Source: Montifringilla adamsi (Eukaryota; Chordata; Aves; Passeriformes; Passeridae). Taken from it: a DNA stretch of 64,000 nt. The notes under the pieces were generated by a model, which had not been told where the DNA came from, did not search any database, and saw only the letters and a program-made list of their open reading frames with translations. Each line of letters begins with the position of its first letter. Position 1 is the first letter of the stretch. The stretch covers positions 3,205,676-3,269,675 of the forward strand of contig JAGGNK010008781.1 of assembly GCA_017590115.1 (NCBI GenBank), written 5' to 3'. This document shows positions 53,646-64,000 of this stretch, one piece after another. The position numbers were made by a program, and so were the translations under genes.

Positions 53646-56600
53646 TAGTTCTTTAAAACACTTAAAATTAATAAGATTAATATTTAACTTAGTTAATACC
53701 ATTAATAGACAAAATACTGCTGGAAAATGCCTTGCAATGCCAATGCATTTCCAAGCTCAAAAAGAGACCACTTGATTTGTTATTTGTGCTGAGCATAGAG
53801 GAGGTGCTTTGCAGAACACATCTCAACAGTTACACTAAAAGATAAAGAGTAAATATTCTAAAGGGGTTGGTAGAACAGATAACTGCTGAAAAATCTCACA
53901 GGGCCCTATAAGCTGAGACCATCACATGCAACCTTTGGGGCAGTCAGAAATAAGCACCTAAAAACAAATTCCCATACCATGAGGAAAAGCAAAATGACCA
54001 AAATAAAACAGAAAATCCTTTTGTAGAAAAGCTAAATGGAAAATATATTCCAAAAACCACCATGATGCAGTAACTTCAGCTTCCTGAGAGAAAAACAAAC
54101 TCGGCACAAGAAGCACTGTTTGAAATCTCTGCCTGAACAGCATTTCCCAAATACCTGTTTCATACTTGCTGTCCAGCTGCTGCTGCCAAGCTTGAGGGAG
54201 CTCATGAATCATTCCTCAAATATCTGGAGTTTAGAGAAAGTAACTTGGAATTTTGAACTTGGAAAGATTTCCCCTCCAGTCCACGAGTTACTCCAAGAGC
54301 TCTGACCCTACACAGCTATGAACACAATTCCTAAAATTATTGCAGTCTTAAAACTAAAGCACATAAATATGTTCTCTATGATTCAGATCTAATTCCTACA
54401 GCTCCAAAAGTTGTATTTGCAGTCTCCTGGGCTGTTATTACACTCCTGTCAAAAGTCAGTATATATATTTATAAAAGCACTGAATAGTTTCAGTTGAATT
54501 GATAAACTCTTGAAATTCATACCTGATTTAAAAATACAACCCCATTTTGGCTTTGAACAAAATCAATGCCTTCTCCTTGCACTGCTCTTTGCTGCTTGCT
54601 ACCTCTTGGAGGACATTTCTTTGTGTGCAAGAATGAGCCAGATCAGAGTCAAACTTGTGGAAAGTTCTGAGGGAGTAATTCCTGCACAGCAGCTGCACAA
54701 ACTGACCAGACTGGGACATACCCAGTAGCATCCTTACAGGAACAATTCTGGAGGAAAGGGGCACAAGAGAAGCTAAAACCTGGAACAAAAATCTTCCTAA
54801 TCCTGACTCCCCTTCTGCTGCATTCTGGGTCTATTGGAGAAGTTTCTTACTGGGCACCCAAAAAGTCTGAATAACCACTCTGCAAGCAATGGATTACATT
54901 TACAATGAATATTCCAGAGCACACAATGTCCACTGTAAAAGTCTCACTCAGCTTCAAAGCCAGCCCTGCCCAATTACAAGTTGCTAAACCAGAAGGATGG
55001 ATTTGGAAACCCTCATGCTCTCACTTTACAGAGCTTCTCTGGAGTGATGCAGCACTCCTGGCCACTCCCTACTTAAGCACAACAATTTTGGAGCAATGAA
55101 CTCACATCCAGGTCTCTCTGCATTGATCCACTGAAGCCAGACAGTGAAAAGGCAAATGAACTTCTCTGTGACCCTCATGCTCCTGACTTACTGCAAATTC
55201 CATGTGTTTTGTCAGCTCTGATGCATTTATTGAATGGGCAGCAAGCTCAGGCTGAGCCACACTAGAAAACACCGTAGGCATTTGTTAACAAAGAGAGGCA
55301 CAAACAGCAAATTATGGCGGCACTGAGGCAACAGCCTCTGCAGAGGCCACTGTTAAACCAAACTGAGCATCTGAGCTTGCCCAAGGTTTTAACTGCACTG
55401 CTCAGGGATTACACTGGAATTAGAGGCATCTTCAGGTATCAGCCACACTGAAAGTAAGATAATTGAAGAAAGAATTTATATATAAAACAGAAAGCAAACA
55501 GAATGAAGAATTTAAGATGTCAATACAAGAACAGCTGGCATTTGGAAGTCGATATTTGATTACTCATTCAACACACAGCAATTAGAGAAAGAGAACATTT
55601 AAAAACATGGCTTCAGTTTCATTTTGTCTTCCAGAAACCATTGATTTTTATGTCAATTACTCAAGTAATGTTATGATCTGAATATAGCCTTCAGATACAC
55701 GACTACTAGAAGAAAAGACATTATTTAATTCAATGTTTGTTATGGCAAGTGCCATGAAAACATTTATTTGGGTTACTATGTTCTGCTTTGTGCCAACATC
55801 AAAACATGAGGGCTGGTACCTGCACATCAACACAATGTTTTGTACCTCACCTTTAAAGGTATAAAAAATTTGCATTTATAACTCAGCTGATCAGGTAGAA
55901 AATAACAAACAAAATCCAGAGTTTTCAGAGCTGTTGTTTGCAGGTACTGGAACAGGAAATAAAATTTTTGTAAGGAAATAAGCAAGAAGATCTCATAACT
56001 TACAGAGGATCCTTAAAACATTCTGCTTTCCAGCCCAATCCAACATAACCACCACAGGAATTCCAGAGGTCAACCCTTCACAAAGGCACTATCCTACAGG
56101 AACCTCAAAGTCACAATTTCTTATATTTTGGTTTTTAACATAAATATGAATTTTATTGGAGACAGACTCTTGAAGAAGTGCATCTCTACTTAATTTAACC
56201 AGGCATAACTATTAAATTAACAGAAAATCTTGCTCTTCTGAAGTGCCTTCGCAGCAGATACCAGGATAACTCCAGGAAATTACTGCTGCATGCAGATTTT
56301 AGCAGGGCTTTAGTCTAACCCAAACACAGTTTGCTTTTGCTGCCATAATAACACGAGCCCAAAGCCTGCAGGAATTTGGGAAGTTTGCCCACAGGGATGA
56401 CACAGCTCCTCTGACAGTGGCCCTGATGTGATGAACTCAACCTCAAAGGAAGAGTGGCAAAAAGCAACAGAAACTGAAACAGAGCTATCCTATCAGTGGC
56501 AGAGGGCCTGAAAAACCTTCCAATTCATTTTTCCAGGGCACTGGTTTGGATAAACATTCCTCAGTGTGAGGCAGGCAGTGTGTGTTTAGTGAGACAGGAG

Positions 56601-59600
56601 AGGCAGGGATCTCCGAGCAGTCCCAGGGCTGTAACACAAACACTCAGCCTTGTCAGCACTCATCCCACCATGCAACCACTGCCCCGGGGCTAAGGACATC
56701 CCCAAAATAGCTCCTGGGTTTTCACTCCAAAGAGCAAATCCCTTAAAAGCTTCCTTAAAATCTCAGAGATGCTCCCTCTGTCTTGTACATTGAGAAGGAC
56801 TGGAGAAGAATGTTTAGGAATCCCAAAGCCCCACAGCACTGGCCCTTATTAAGGGCATGGGAACCTACAGCTCTACCAGCAACTTCAGATTTCTTTCTTA
56901 ACTGAAATCAATAGTAGAAGTTGTATTTCTGTACCACAGAGATGACTGTTCTCCACGCAAGTTCACAGATCCCAGGGTATTCAGAACCAAAGACTTTTAG
57001 ATCATCTTTCCACATCAGCCAGGCCTGCACACAAATCTGTATTTCTCCTTTGATTTTGACCTGCTGGGTAATTTCAACTAAATAAAAGGCAGGAGATCTC
57101 TAATAAGAATAAATCCTATTCCTCCAAGTTTCACAGAAGCAGGTGAACCAGGAGGAGGGGGACTTGTGTTTAAAGAGTTTTGAGTTTCTCCAAGTACCTT
57201 TAGAACAACTGATTTCTGAAGGAAATTTGCCATCAATATATTTGACAGCAGCAGGTTATCAGTTTACATGGAGATAATATAAAACTTGAACTTAATATAG
57301 TTAGGAAGGCAACCATTATGAGACCCAAATCCACTGAAAATTGGTTTTAGAGAATTGCTAAATAAGATACAAGGCTGTTCTTCCACCTTGGGAAGTGCAG
57401 GATATTTGATGCAAATTGTATAAACAGGATTGTCCCAGCACGTGCCAGGGAAAGGGAAAAGGCGGGGTGAATTCTTATAACTCAGAAACTGTTCTAAGGA
57501 GATGAATCAGATCAAAGATAGTAAGAGGCTTAGGACCTGAAACCATCAGTCAGATATTACAGCACTGCTATGAAGAAGGTAATTCATCAAAGCTTCAGCT
57601 CTGCTTATGGATTTTAATTCTGCATCAAGGACATTTTAAGTCACCCTGTTTGAACATTCTAGAACTTGCTATGCTCATTCAGATTCCCAAATGCCTCAGG
57701 ATCCTCAGTAAAAAAACACTGAAACACAGACTGTTGAATATGAAGCACAAATCAGAGGATGTCTAAAAAACTATTTTGGGCAAGCAATTTGTGAGTAATT
57801 TTTTTCTCAATCTATTGCTATTTCAAACACAGCCTGATCAGTCCTTTTAAAAAGATTCTGCCTATCTTTAATTAATCAGGAAGAGCTGATAATTGTTAAT
57901 ATGATGCAAACTCTAACACTTCAAGTTGCCACTGTGCACACAGATTATAAAAACATTGCTCTGGTCTATTAAAAGATCAGAAAGCACATGATCCTCCCTT
58001 CCCAGCACATCATTCCCTACAGAAGGAGACAAGGATTGAGGTGTAGAGAAAGTTTCCAACTAAGTAAATAATTGCCACCTCTTCTGGTAAGCCCATTATC
58101 ATCACTAACTAATTTTTTTACATTTTTCCCAGGAAATTCTTGTCTTTCTCCAAACACTTAAATTTCAGTAAGAAAAAGAACAATTTGTTTGACTGTCCAC
58201 ACTGACTTCTGTTGATGATAATGCACTTCTGCCATCCCAGTAGGTGCAGTCAGGATAAAATGATGACTTTGGAATAGCAGAGTCTCAAGTTTAAGTTATT
58301 TAGGATCTACAATTTCAGTTTTGAGAAAGAAAATATCATCTCCCTTCAGCCTCAAACCCCAAAGCATTCAAAAGGCACAAAGGCTTCTCCCTAACACAAT
58401 TACAACTGAAGCAGCTGAAACAAAAATGCTGCTTTTTATAGTAAGGACTTAATTTTGATAGACTTGGGTGAAACTGTAACTGTTTCACACTGGGTGAAAA
58501 CATCAAGTCAGCTGTCTCTTTATAGCTTAGCCTTTGAAATTAGCACCACGACTGCTGCATGGCTGGCAGAGAGCTCAGGAGAAGCACAAATTCGGAACTT
58601 AGATAAATATTGCTGTGATTGAGTGGACGCTGCTGCCAAGCAGAGCAGCAGGATGAGTGTCAAATAAGCTGATTCTATACAATACTGAGTTTCTCTCTCT
58701 GCCTTGCAATTTCCCCTCATAATAAGCTAAAAATATAGACAGTAAGATTATGAGGATCAGGAAAAATTAATAGCTTTTAATGCTGGTACTTCTGGAAACA
58801 GTGAAGATGTATCTTATAAATTAAAAGAATATATGGCACTATTTTTATGAGTTTGTACAAATAATTAATGAGATGTTCCACATGGAAAAACTCAGGTTGG
58901 TGTTAAAGCGTAAACTTGTACAGCCTGGCCTTAGATACATCTCCTGAATCCTTCACAGCCTTTTGGGGCCCAGGAGCCAGTACCAGATTTGTGGGTATTT
59001 CTAAGGGTCAGTGAGAGTGTAGCTTCACTCTGCAAAAACAAAGGGATGTGGAGGGCAGACACCTGCACAAGCAGGAGGTGTTTAAATCATCAGGGAGCTA
59101 CTGACAGAGTTCTGCTGGTCAACACCAACGAAATGGTTGCCCCAGCAGAAACTGGCGTGGGGCTGAGAGCAGCTGAGATTACAGCTAATGCAGTATATAA
59201 TTGCCTTTCATGAAATAACAAAACACCATCCATCTGAGGCATTTCCAAACATGCTGCTCCAATAAGGATTCCAGTGAGTTACTCTTTATATGTGCCAGCA
59301 GAGCCAGTAGTCCCTAAGGAATGCCAAAGGATTAAACAAGAGCTGCATTCATTCATGGCTGTCATGTTCAAACATTAGAAATCTTGCATTCAACATACAG
59401 AGTTAACATTTGACCCGAGTGTTTTAGAAAGAGAAAGAAAAGCAGCTCTGAAAAATCATATTGGCAAGGCAGAGCTCTCTATTTCTTTTTAAGGAGGATC
59501 TATTTTGATATACTCTCAGTCCCTCCCAAGAAAAACTTTAACAGGGCTAAAAGATAAAGGGAGGAACACTAAAGGAATTATGCAATCTGCCCAAGCTGAG

Positions 59601-60278
59601 TAAATAAAGGCTGTCTTGGCTATCCACAGTCAGAAGACGGCAAACAGATACAACCTGAGAGTCAGACAGGAAATCTTCAGGAGCTCTAGGAAGTTGTAAC
59701 AATCAGCAGAGAGAGAGCACTGCTCCTTCCTACAGTGTAATCACACGAGCAAAGATGCTGCTATTCCCTACAGAATTCATCTGGAATGAGCCTACAAGAC
59801 AGCTGGTGTTCTGCCCTCCCTAGAAAGCTGAGATCTTCTCTTTAAGGGAAACCATACAAATTATGTAAAACTCTTTCTTGCCAAATAAAATCTCCCTCTT
59901 GATCCCTAAAGATGTGGACATTTAAGGTTACATTTCCAAGCTTTTCTGCTTCAGACAACCCATCCCTCTCCCTTCAGTACACAGAAAGCTTTAGCGCACT
60001 GAAGCACAGACAGAAAATCTCCCAGCATGTATATAAGGACTGGGCAGGAAAAGAACCTTGACATCTTGTCATTTTTCAACAAGAGCTAACAATCCTCAGC
60101 ATGTAAAAGATGAACAGTTAAACTTTCCTTAGAATAAGAAATGCTGCTGTGGGTGGAGGGGAGGTGTTTACTTTTCCTTCACAGTATCTACTTTGCAATC
60201 TTCCTACTCTTGCAGCAGGTGCACAGGGACACACTTCAGGAAAACCACTCTCTGCCGTTGCTAGTTTCAAATTTACAT

Positions 60279-60349
60279 TGCATTCAGAGTGCATATTTCT
60301 GTACTTTCAATAAAGAATTGCATTCAGAATGCATATTTCTGTTCTTTCT
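60279..60349. repeat. Two-copy tandem duplication, period 40 bp
   Basis: TTGCATTCAGAGTGCATATT at 60,279 is repeated with one change at 60,319, and the following TTCTGTaCTTTC / TTCTGTtCTTTC also matches. About 31 of 40 bases are repeated nearly identically. A recent local duplication in intron 1. Confidence 0.9.
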
Positions 60350-61139
60350 TTGCAAAGCAGCCAGCATCGAGGCACTTCCTCTTTTGTACTTCTTTTCCTT
60401 TCTTCTTCCTACGTGTCAACACAAGTATCACATGTTTTAAAATCCTTCTGCTCAAAGATCTCAAAGCAACCTGTGAACTTCTATAAAACCCTGCCCATTC
60501 AGTACAGTGGGTAAATGAAGGGGTGGGGAGGAACAAGTCTTCATTTCCCAGTCATATTTTTAATCATCAACACATACAATCACAGAGTAAATTTTCCTCC
60601 CCGAGCTCTATTTTGGAAAATTTCTTTGGTGTTGGCTTTTGTTTGTTTATATTTTGAAAAATTATTTAAAGCACAGAATCCAAACCAAGATGAAAGGGAA
60701 AACTAACTGCTGATTTTTTTATGCAGCAGGAGCCACATTACCCTGTGAGTAACAGCACCAATTACCTTGTGCCCCATGACAGCTATGGCACAGAAAAGGG
60801 AGCACTGCATCGCCTGAGGTACAGCACTATAGCGGGAACAGGAGGGGCCTGGAGCAGCGCCTGTGCCTGGGAATCCCGCAGCTCCCACACTGCCTGGAAC
60901 ATGGCAGCGAACTCTCCTGAGCCACCTGAGGGGATGCCAGAGCAGCTCACCTGGAAACCAGGAGATTTTATAACAGCGCGAGGATGGGCAGCGGCCATAA
61001 AAAACAAATCCAAAAATGCCAAGGTAGATTATTAGTAAAATATCCGTATGTAAATGTAGGGAATTGCAGGTCAGCGCTTATCAAGAGATATAAGGAATAC
61101 CCAGACCTCTTCCCTCAGAATCAGCCGCTCAAGCCACCA

Positions 61140-61740
61140 CTAAGCCAGCACAGCGCCGCAGCTTCCCTCAGCGAGACTCCAGCAGAGGCTGCGATCCAAC
61201 CTTCGTGTCCCCGCTCCGGACAACCACGCCGGGGGCTGAGGGAGACGAGGCCGTCCCGCTGCTGCTCCGCGCCGGCCCCGCGTCCGCAGCGCCCCGTCCC
61301 GCCGGGGTTCGGCCGGGCCCCCGCCGGAGCGCCGGCTCCGCCGCCTCACCGGCCCCGCCGCCAGCGCAGCTCCCGCCGCCTCCTCCGGCTGCTGCTCCCG
61401 CTCCTGTTCCTGCTCCCGCGGCCCCTCTGCAGCGGCGCCGCCCCGGCTCGCAGGAGGCGGAGCGGGGCGGGCACAACGTCTGCGCCCGCCGGGGCGGGGA
61501 CTGCACCAGCGGCAGCGGCACCGGCGGTGCCCCCAAGCTCCCCGCGCCCCCTCCTCTCTCTTTGTCCGCCCCCCGCTTTGTTCGCCCCGCGGCAGCCGCA
61601 GCTCGGGGGAGGGAGCGGCTGTGCCCCGGCTCGGGGTGACCCCGCCGCGCCCGGTGGTCCCGGAGCCGCCGCTGCGGCACAGCCCGGCTGGGTGGGAGGG
61701 GGAGAGGGTGGGCACAGACGGGGAGGTGTGAAGCACATCG
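61140..61740 (-). promoter_or_regulatory. CLIP1: CpG island, probable CLIP1 promoter
   Basis: About 600 bp of very GC- and CpG-rich sequence in otherwise AT-rich surroundings, located upstream of the first coding exon. It has GC boxes (GGGGCGGGG at 61,491-61,499 and GGGGCGGG at 61,464-61,471) and no TATA box that I can see. This is typical of a housekeeping promoter. The transcription start cannot be placed from sequence. Divergent transcription to the right is possible. Confidence 0.75.
61350..61640 (-). other. CLIP1: Proposed non-coding first exon of CLIP1 (right end uncertain)
   Basis: Within the CpG island the minus strand has one strong donor, GGGCCG|GTGAGG, at 61,350/61,349. Joining it to the acceptor at 50,354 gives a non-coding GC-rich leader, as in other vertebrate CLIP1 genes. 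The upstream limit is a guess. Confidence 0.4.
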
Positions 61741-64000
61741 CTCTAGTGGGTGAATAACTTCACTGTCTGCTGCTTCGCTCCATTTTCCTTTTGTCCTGAT
61801 GCCCAGAAATTCATCATGCAGAAATTTATTATCCCAAAGTACTGAATATTTTTTATTTTCATTGTGTTTGTGAAGCAACACAGTGGAAGCTGGCGTTATC
61901 CCACTGCTAAAGTTTAAACAGCTGGAGCAGCAGCTCCTACGCCATTATCAACAATTTAATACCAATTTTCAAGGCTGAATCAAACAGCTCTGCTCCAGTT
62001 CTTCCCCTGTTATAAACAGGCAGTGGAGCCCAGCCAGAGCTGGCCCATCACCGCTGAATTCCTCACAAAGCAAACCTGTTTGCAGTCTCATAGCTTGTTG
62101 GGTTTCTGCATGATGCCATTCGAACAAAAGGGTGATGAGAAAGCAGTTCCATTGCTGGAGACTGATTACAATTTGTGTTTCATTTTGGCTTCATTCTTTG
62201 GCATTAATCCAGCATGGTAAAGCACAAAATGGTGCGATGCACTCCCCCAAATAACAGGTTTCAACTACATCAGCATTTAGCAATGTTTGTTAGAATTTCA
62301 CTTCCTAAACGTTAAACACAATCTCTTGCCATGGCCAGTATATGGTGAAACAGAATCTGAATCCACGTACAAGCACCCCTCTTTCTCCCTGCAAAATATG
62401 ATAAAAGTTTCGCTGAATAAGGACTTCAGGATTTAAACATTGGGTTGTATTCAGAAGTGCAGAGCCAGCAAAGGATTGCTTTTTTAAAAAATGACCCTGC
62501 AGCCCCTAGCTAGGGAAATAATCCCACAAAAATTGCAATAAGGGTAGAAATTGGAGAGTTTTACTAACTTTACAGAACACTTGCCTCAAATATCTGCTGG
62601 CTTGAGAGCTGCAGTGGTGAACCTCTGTGCCTCTTTCTGGTGGTGCAGATTTGAGCTCTCCGTACTGATCTGATGCTAACGTAGAATGGGTTTTTCTCTT
62701 AAGTGTATCTATCACTCTCCATCATTAATTTGATGTTTTGTCTCTCAGTTAATTTGCCACCATGTAAGTCCATCTCAAATGCTTGCAGTTCAGTGCACAG
62801 CATTAAAGTTGTATAAGCAATATCAGACTGATGCATCTAGGACACAGCACAGCAACTACAAGACAGCTTAAAGATGAAAACTAGAAGTTTCAACTCTGTG
62901 CTGTGATTGTAGAACTTGTCATCATGTGGGAGCAGTAACAGTGGGGAAATAATGGATAAAATATGTTTAAATCTGTAAATAGTATGCTTCACTCCCTTGC
63001 AAGGCTAGGGTAAAAATGTCCTGGATGAAGGCAAGAATTGAGAATGTCACACAGATCAAGGGAATGTGCCACTGTTTTTCCAGTAATTTCCTACTGAACA
63101 GACTCAGCTTCAAGATCCTGTAGTCCTGTAGGAAAAAAAAAAAAAGATTTTGTTATCCATTCTTTGACTAGAATCAACTTCATACCATGAAAATGTAGCT
63201 TTGGAGCAACTGCAGCTTCAGTTCCTCCCAGGTGGAAATGGCTGACAGCCTCTCTGTACCAGTCTGCACCCACAGGGCACAGCCAATTTGTAGGAATCAT
63301 TGTAATAAAAGATCCTGGTACTGCAAACCACACTCCTGTGACTGAAAGCCAGAATATCTTTGATTCCAGTCCTGGTGGCTGTTTTCTGATCTGCATGATC
63401 AGATCAGTCAACAAATAATATATAGGCATTTTCATAATTCCATGAGAACAGGAATTGCTGGATGCTCCAGGGAAATTCAGGATGCCAACATAACTACTGG
63501 CATCCTGGCCACAAGTACAAGGCTCACTTTAAAATTAGAATACTCAATAATGTGGGAACACCAGTTGCAGTTGTTTCTGCACTTTTTCAGATTTGTGACG
63601 GCTCCAAGGTTGTTGAAGCTTTCTAAAGAGCTAAAATGTTGTTCCTTAAGAACTGAATGTAAGGATCTCTTGACAGAAGAAATCCATTTTCTATTCAGTG
63701 GGATGTATTCACCCAAGTATGAGAATTCTGAGTAAAGATTTTTTTTTTCCATCTGAACGATCTCTTCAATATGCACATCTGGCAATTCCTATACAGAACT
63801 GGTGGTCACATCTGCTACAGAAAAGGCAGCTAATTGCTTTTTTTTTTTAATCTCAGAAGTGCTGCTTCAAAAACCCCAGCACTTGCACTATTTTCTGTAG
63901 TTTTTCTGTAAAGGCTGCAAGAAGTCTTTTCACTGCTAATGTACTTACTGCTTCCCTTCCCCAGGTCAGCCAGACTACCCAGCAGCAATAAAAGAAAAAG
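61741..64000. other. Upstream flank, no supported gene
   Basis: AT-rich sequence upstream of the CLIP1 promoter. Open frames on the minus strand at 63,091-63,435 and 63,477-63,785 encode nothing that I recognise. A pyrimidine-rich stretch ending CCCCAG near 63,964 resembles a plus-strand acceptor but cannot be judged at the window edge. Confidence 0.6.

Larger units (their letters stand above)
50355..61349 (-). other. CLIP1: CLIP1 intron 1 (about 11 kb)
   Basis: The first intron, extending from the acceptor at 50,355 to a proposed donor at 61,349. It contains a CR1 LINE relic (53,591-53,645) and a 40-bp tandem duplication (60,279-60,349). No other gene recognised. Confidence 0.75.

Noticed and set aside
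61140..61757. Several long frames (up to 257 codons) on both strands over the CpG island
   Set aside because: Stop codons are rare in GC-rich DNA. Compositions are Ala/Pro/Arg/Gly-rich and overlap in several frames, as expected of an island rather than genes.
63091..63785. Two minus-strand frames (114 and 102 codons) upstream of the promoter
   Set aside because: No similarity to any family that I know and no clear splice sites linking them. Kept as unannotated flank.
63964..64000. Acceptor-like CCCCAG followed by a segment with AATAAA on the plus strand at the window edge
   Set aside because: Too little sequence to test. The downstream peptide is unrecognisable.

Overview
This window is a stretch of a vertebrate nuclear genome, almost certainly from a bird. 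It holds one gene, CLIP1 (CAP-Gly domain-containing linker protein 1, CLIP-170 or restin), read on the minus strand. The avian call rests on the close match of the protein to bird and mammal CLIP-170 as I remember them, a CR1-type LINE 3' end near 53.6 kb, sparse repeats, and CpG-rich exons typical of microchromosomal genes. I cannot name the species.

Layout, from the gene's 5' end at the right. A CpG island at about 61.14-61.74 kb is the likely promoter and non-coding first exon. Intron 1 runs to about 50.35 kb. The start codon is at 50,331-50,329. I could place 26 coding exons, all with GT donors, AG acceptors and matching phases. Exons C1-C4 (50.3-35.0 kb) encode the head, with two CAP-Gly domains and a Ser-rich basic segment. 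Exons C5-C25 (32.1-1.0 kb) encode the coiled-coil rod. Exon C26 (370-148) encodes two zinc knuckles and the C-terminal DDETF. A poly(A) signal lies at 17-12, so the window ends close to the transcript's 3' end.

Three exons look like in-frame cassettes: an 11-residue exon (29,801-29,833), a 35-residue exon (26,284-26,388) and an uninterrupted 744-codon coiled-coil exon (16,452-18,683). The first two match known CLIP-170 splice inserts. The third is absent from the standard ~1,430-residue CLIP-170 as I recall it. Including it would take the protein from 1,447 to 2,191 residues and is the most notable observation here. The intron between the 11- and 35-residue exons carries RBFOX-type UGCAUG sites in positions suited to splicing control.

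The rest is intron and upstream flank: simple repeats, a CR1 relic, and a decayed retrovirus-like fragment near 41.35-41.6 kb with a tRNA-Lys-type primer-binding-site match. I see no other protein gene, RNA gene or CRISPR array.
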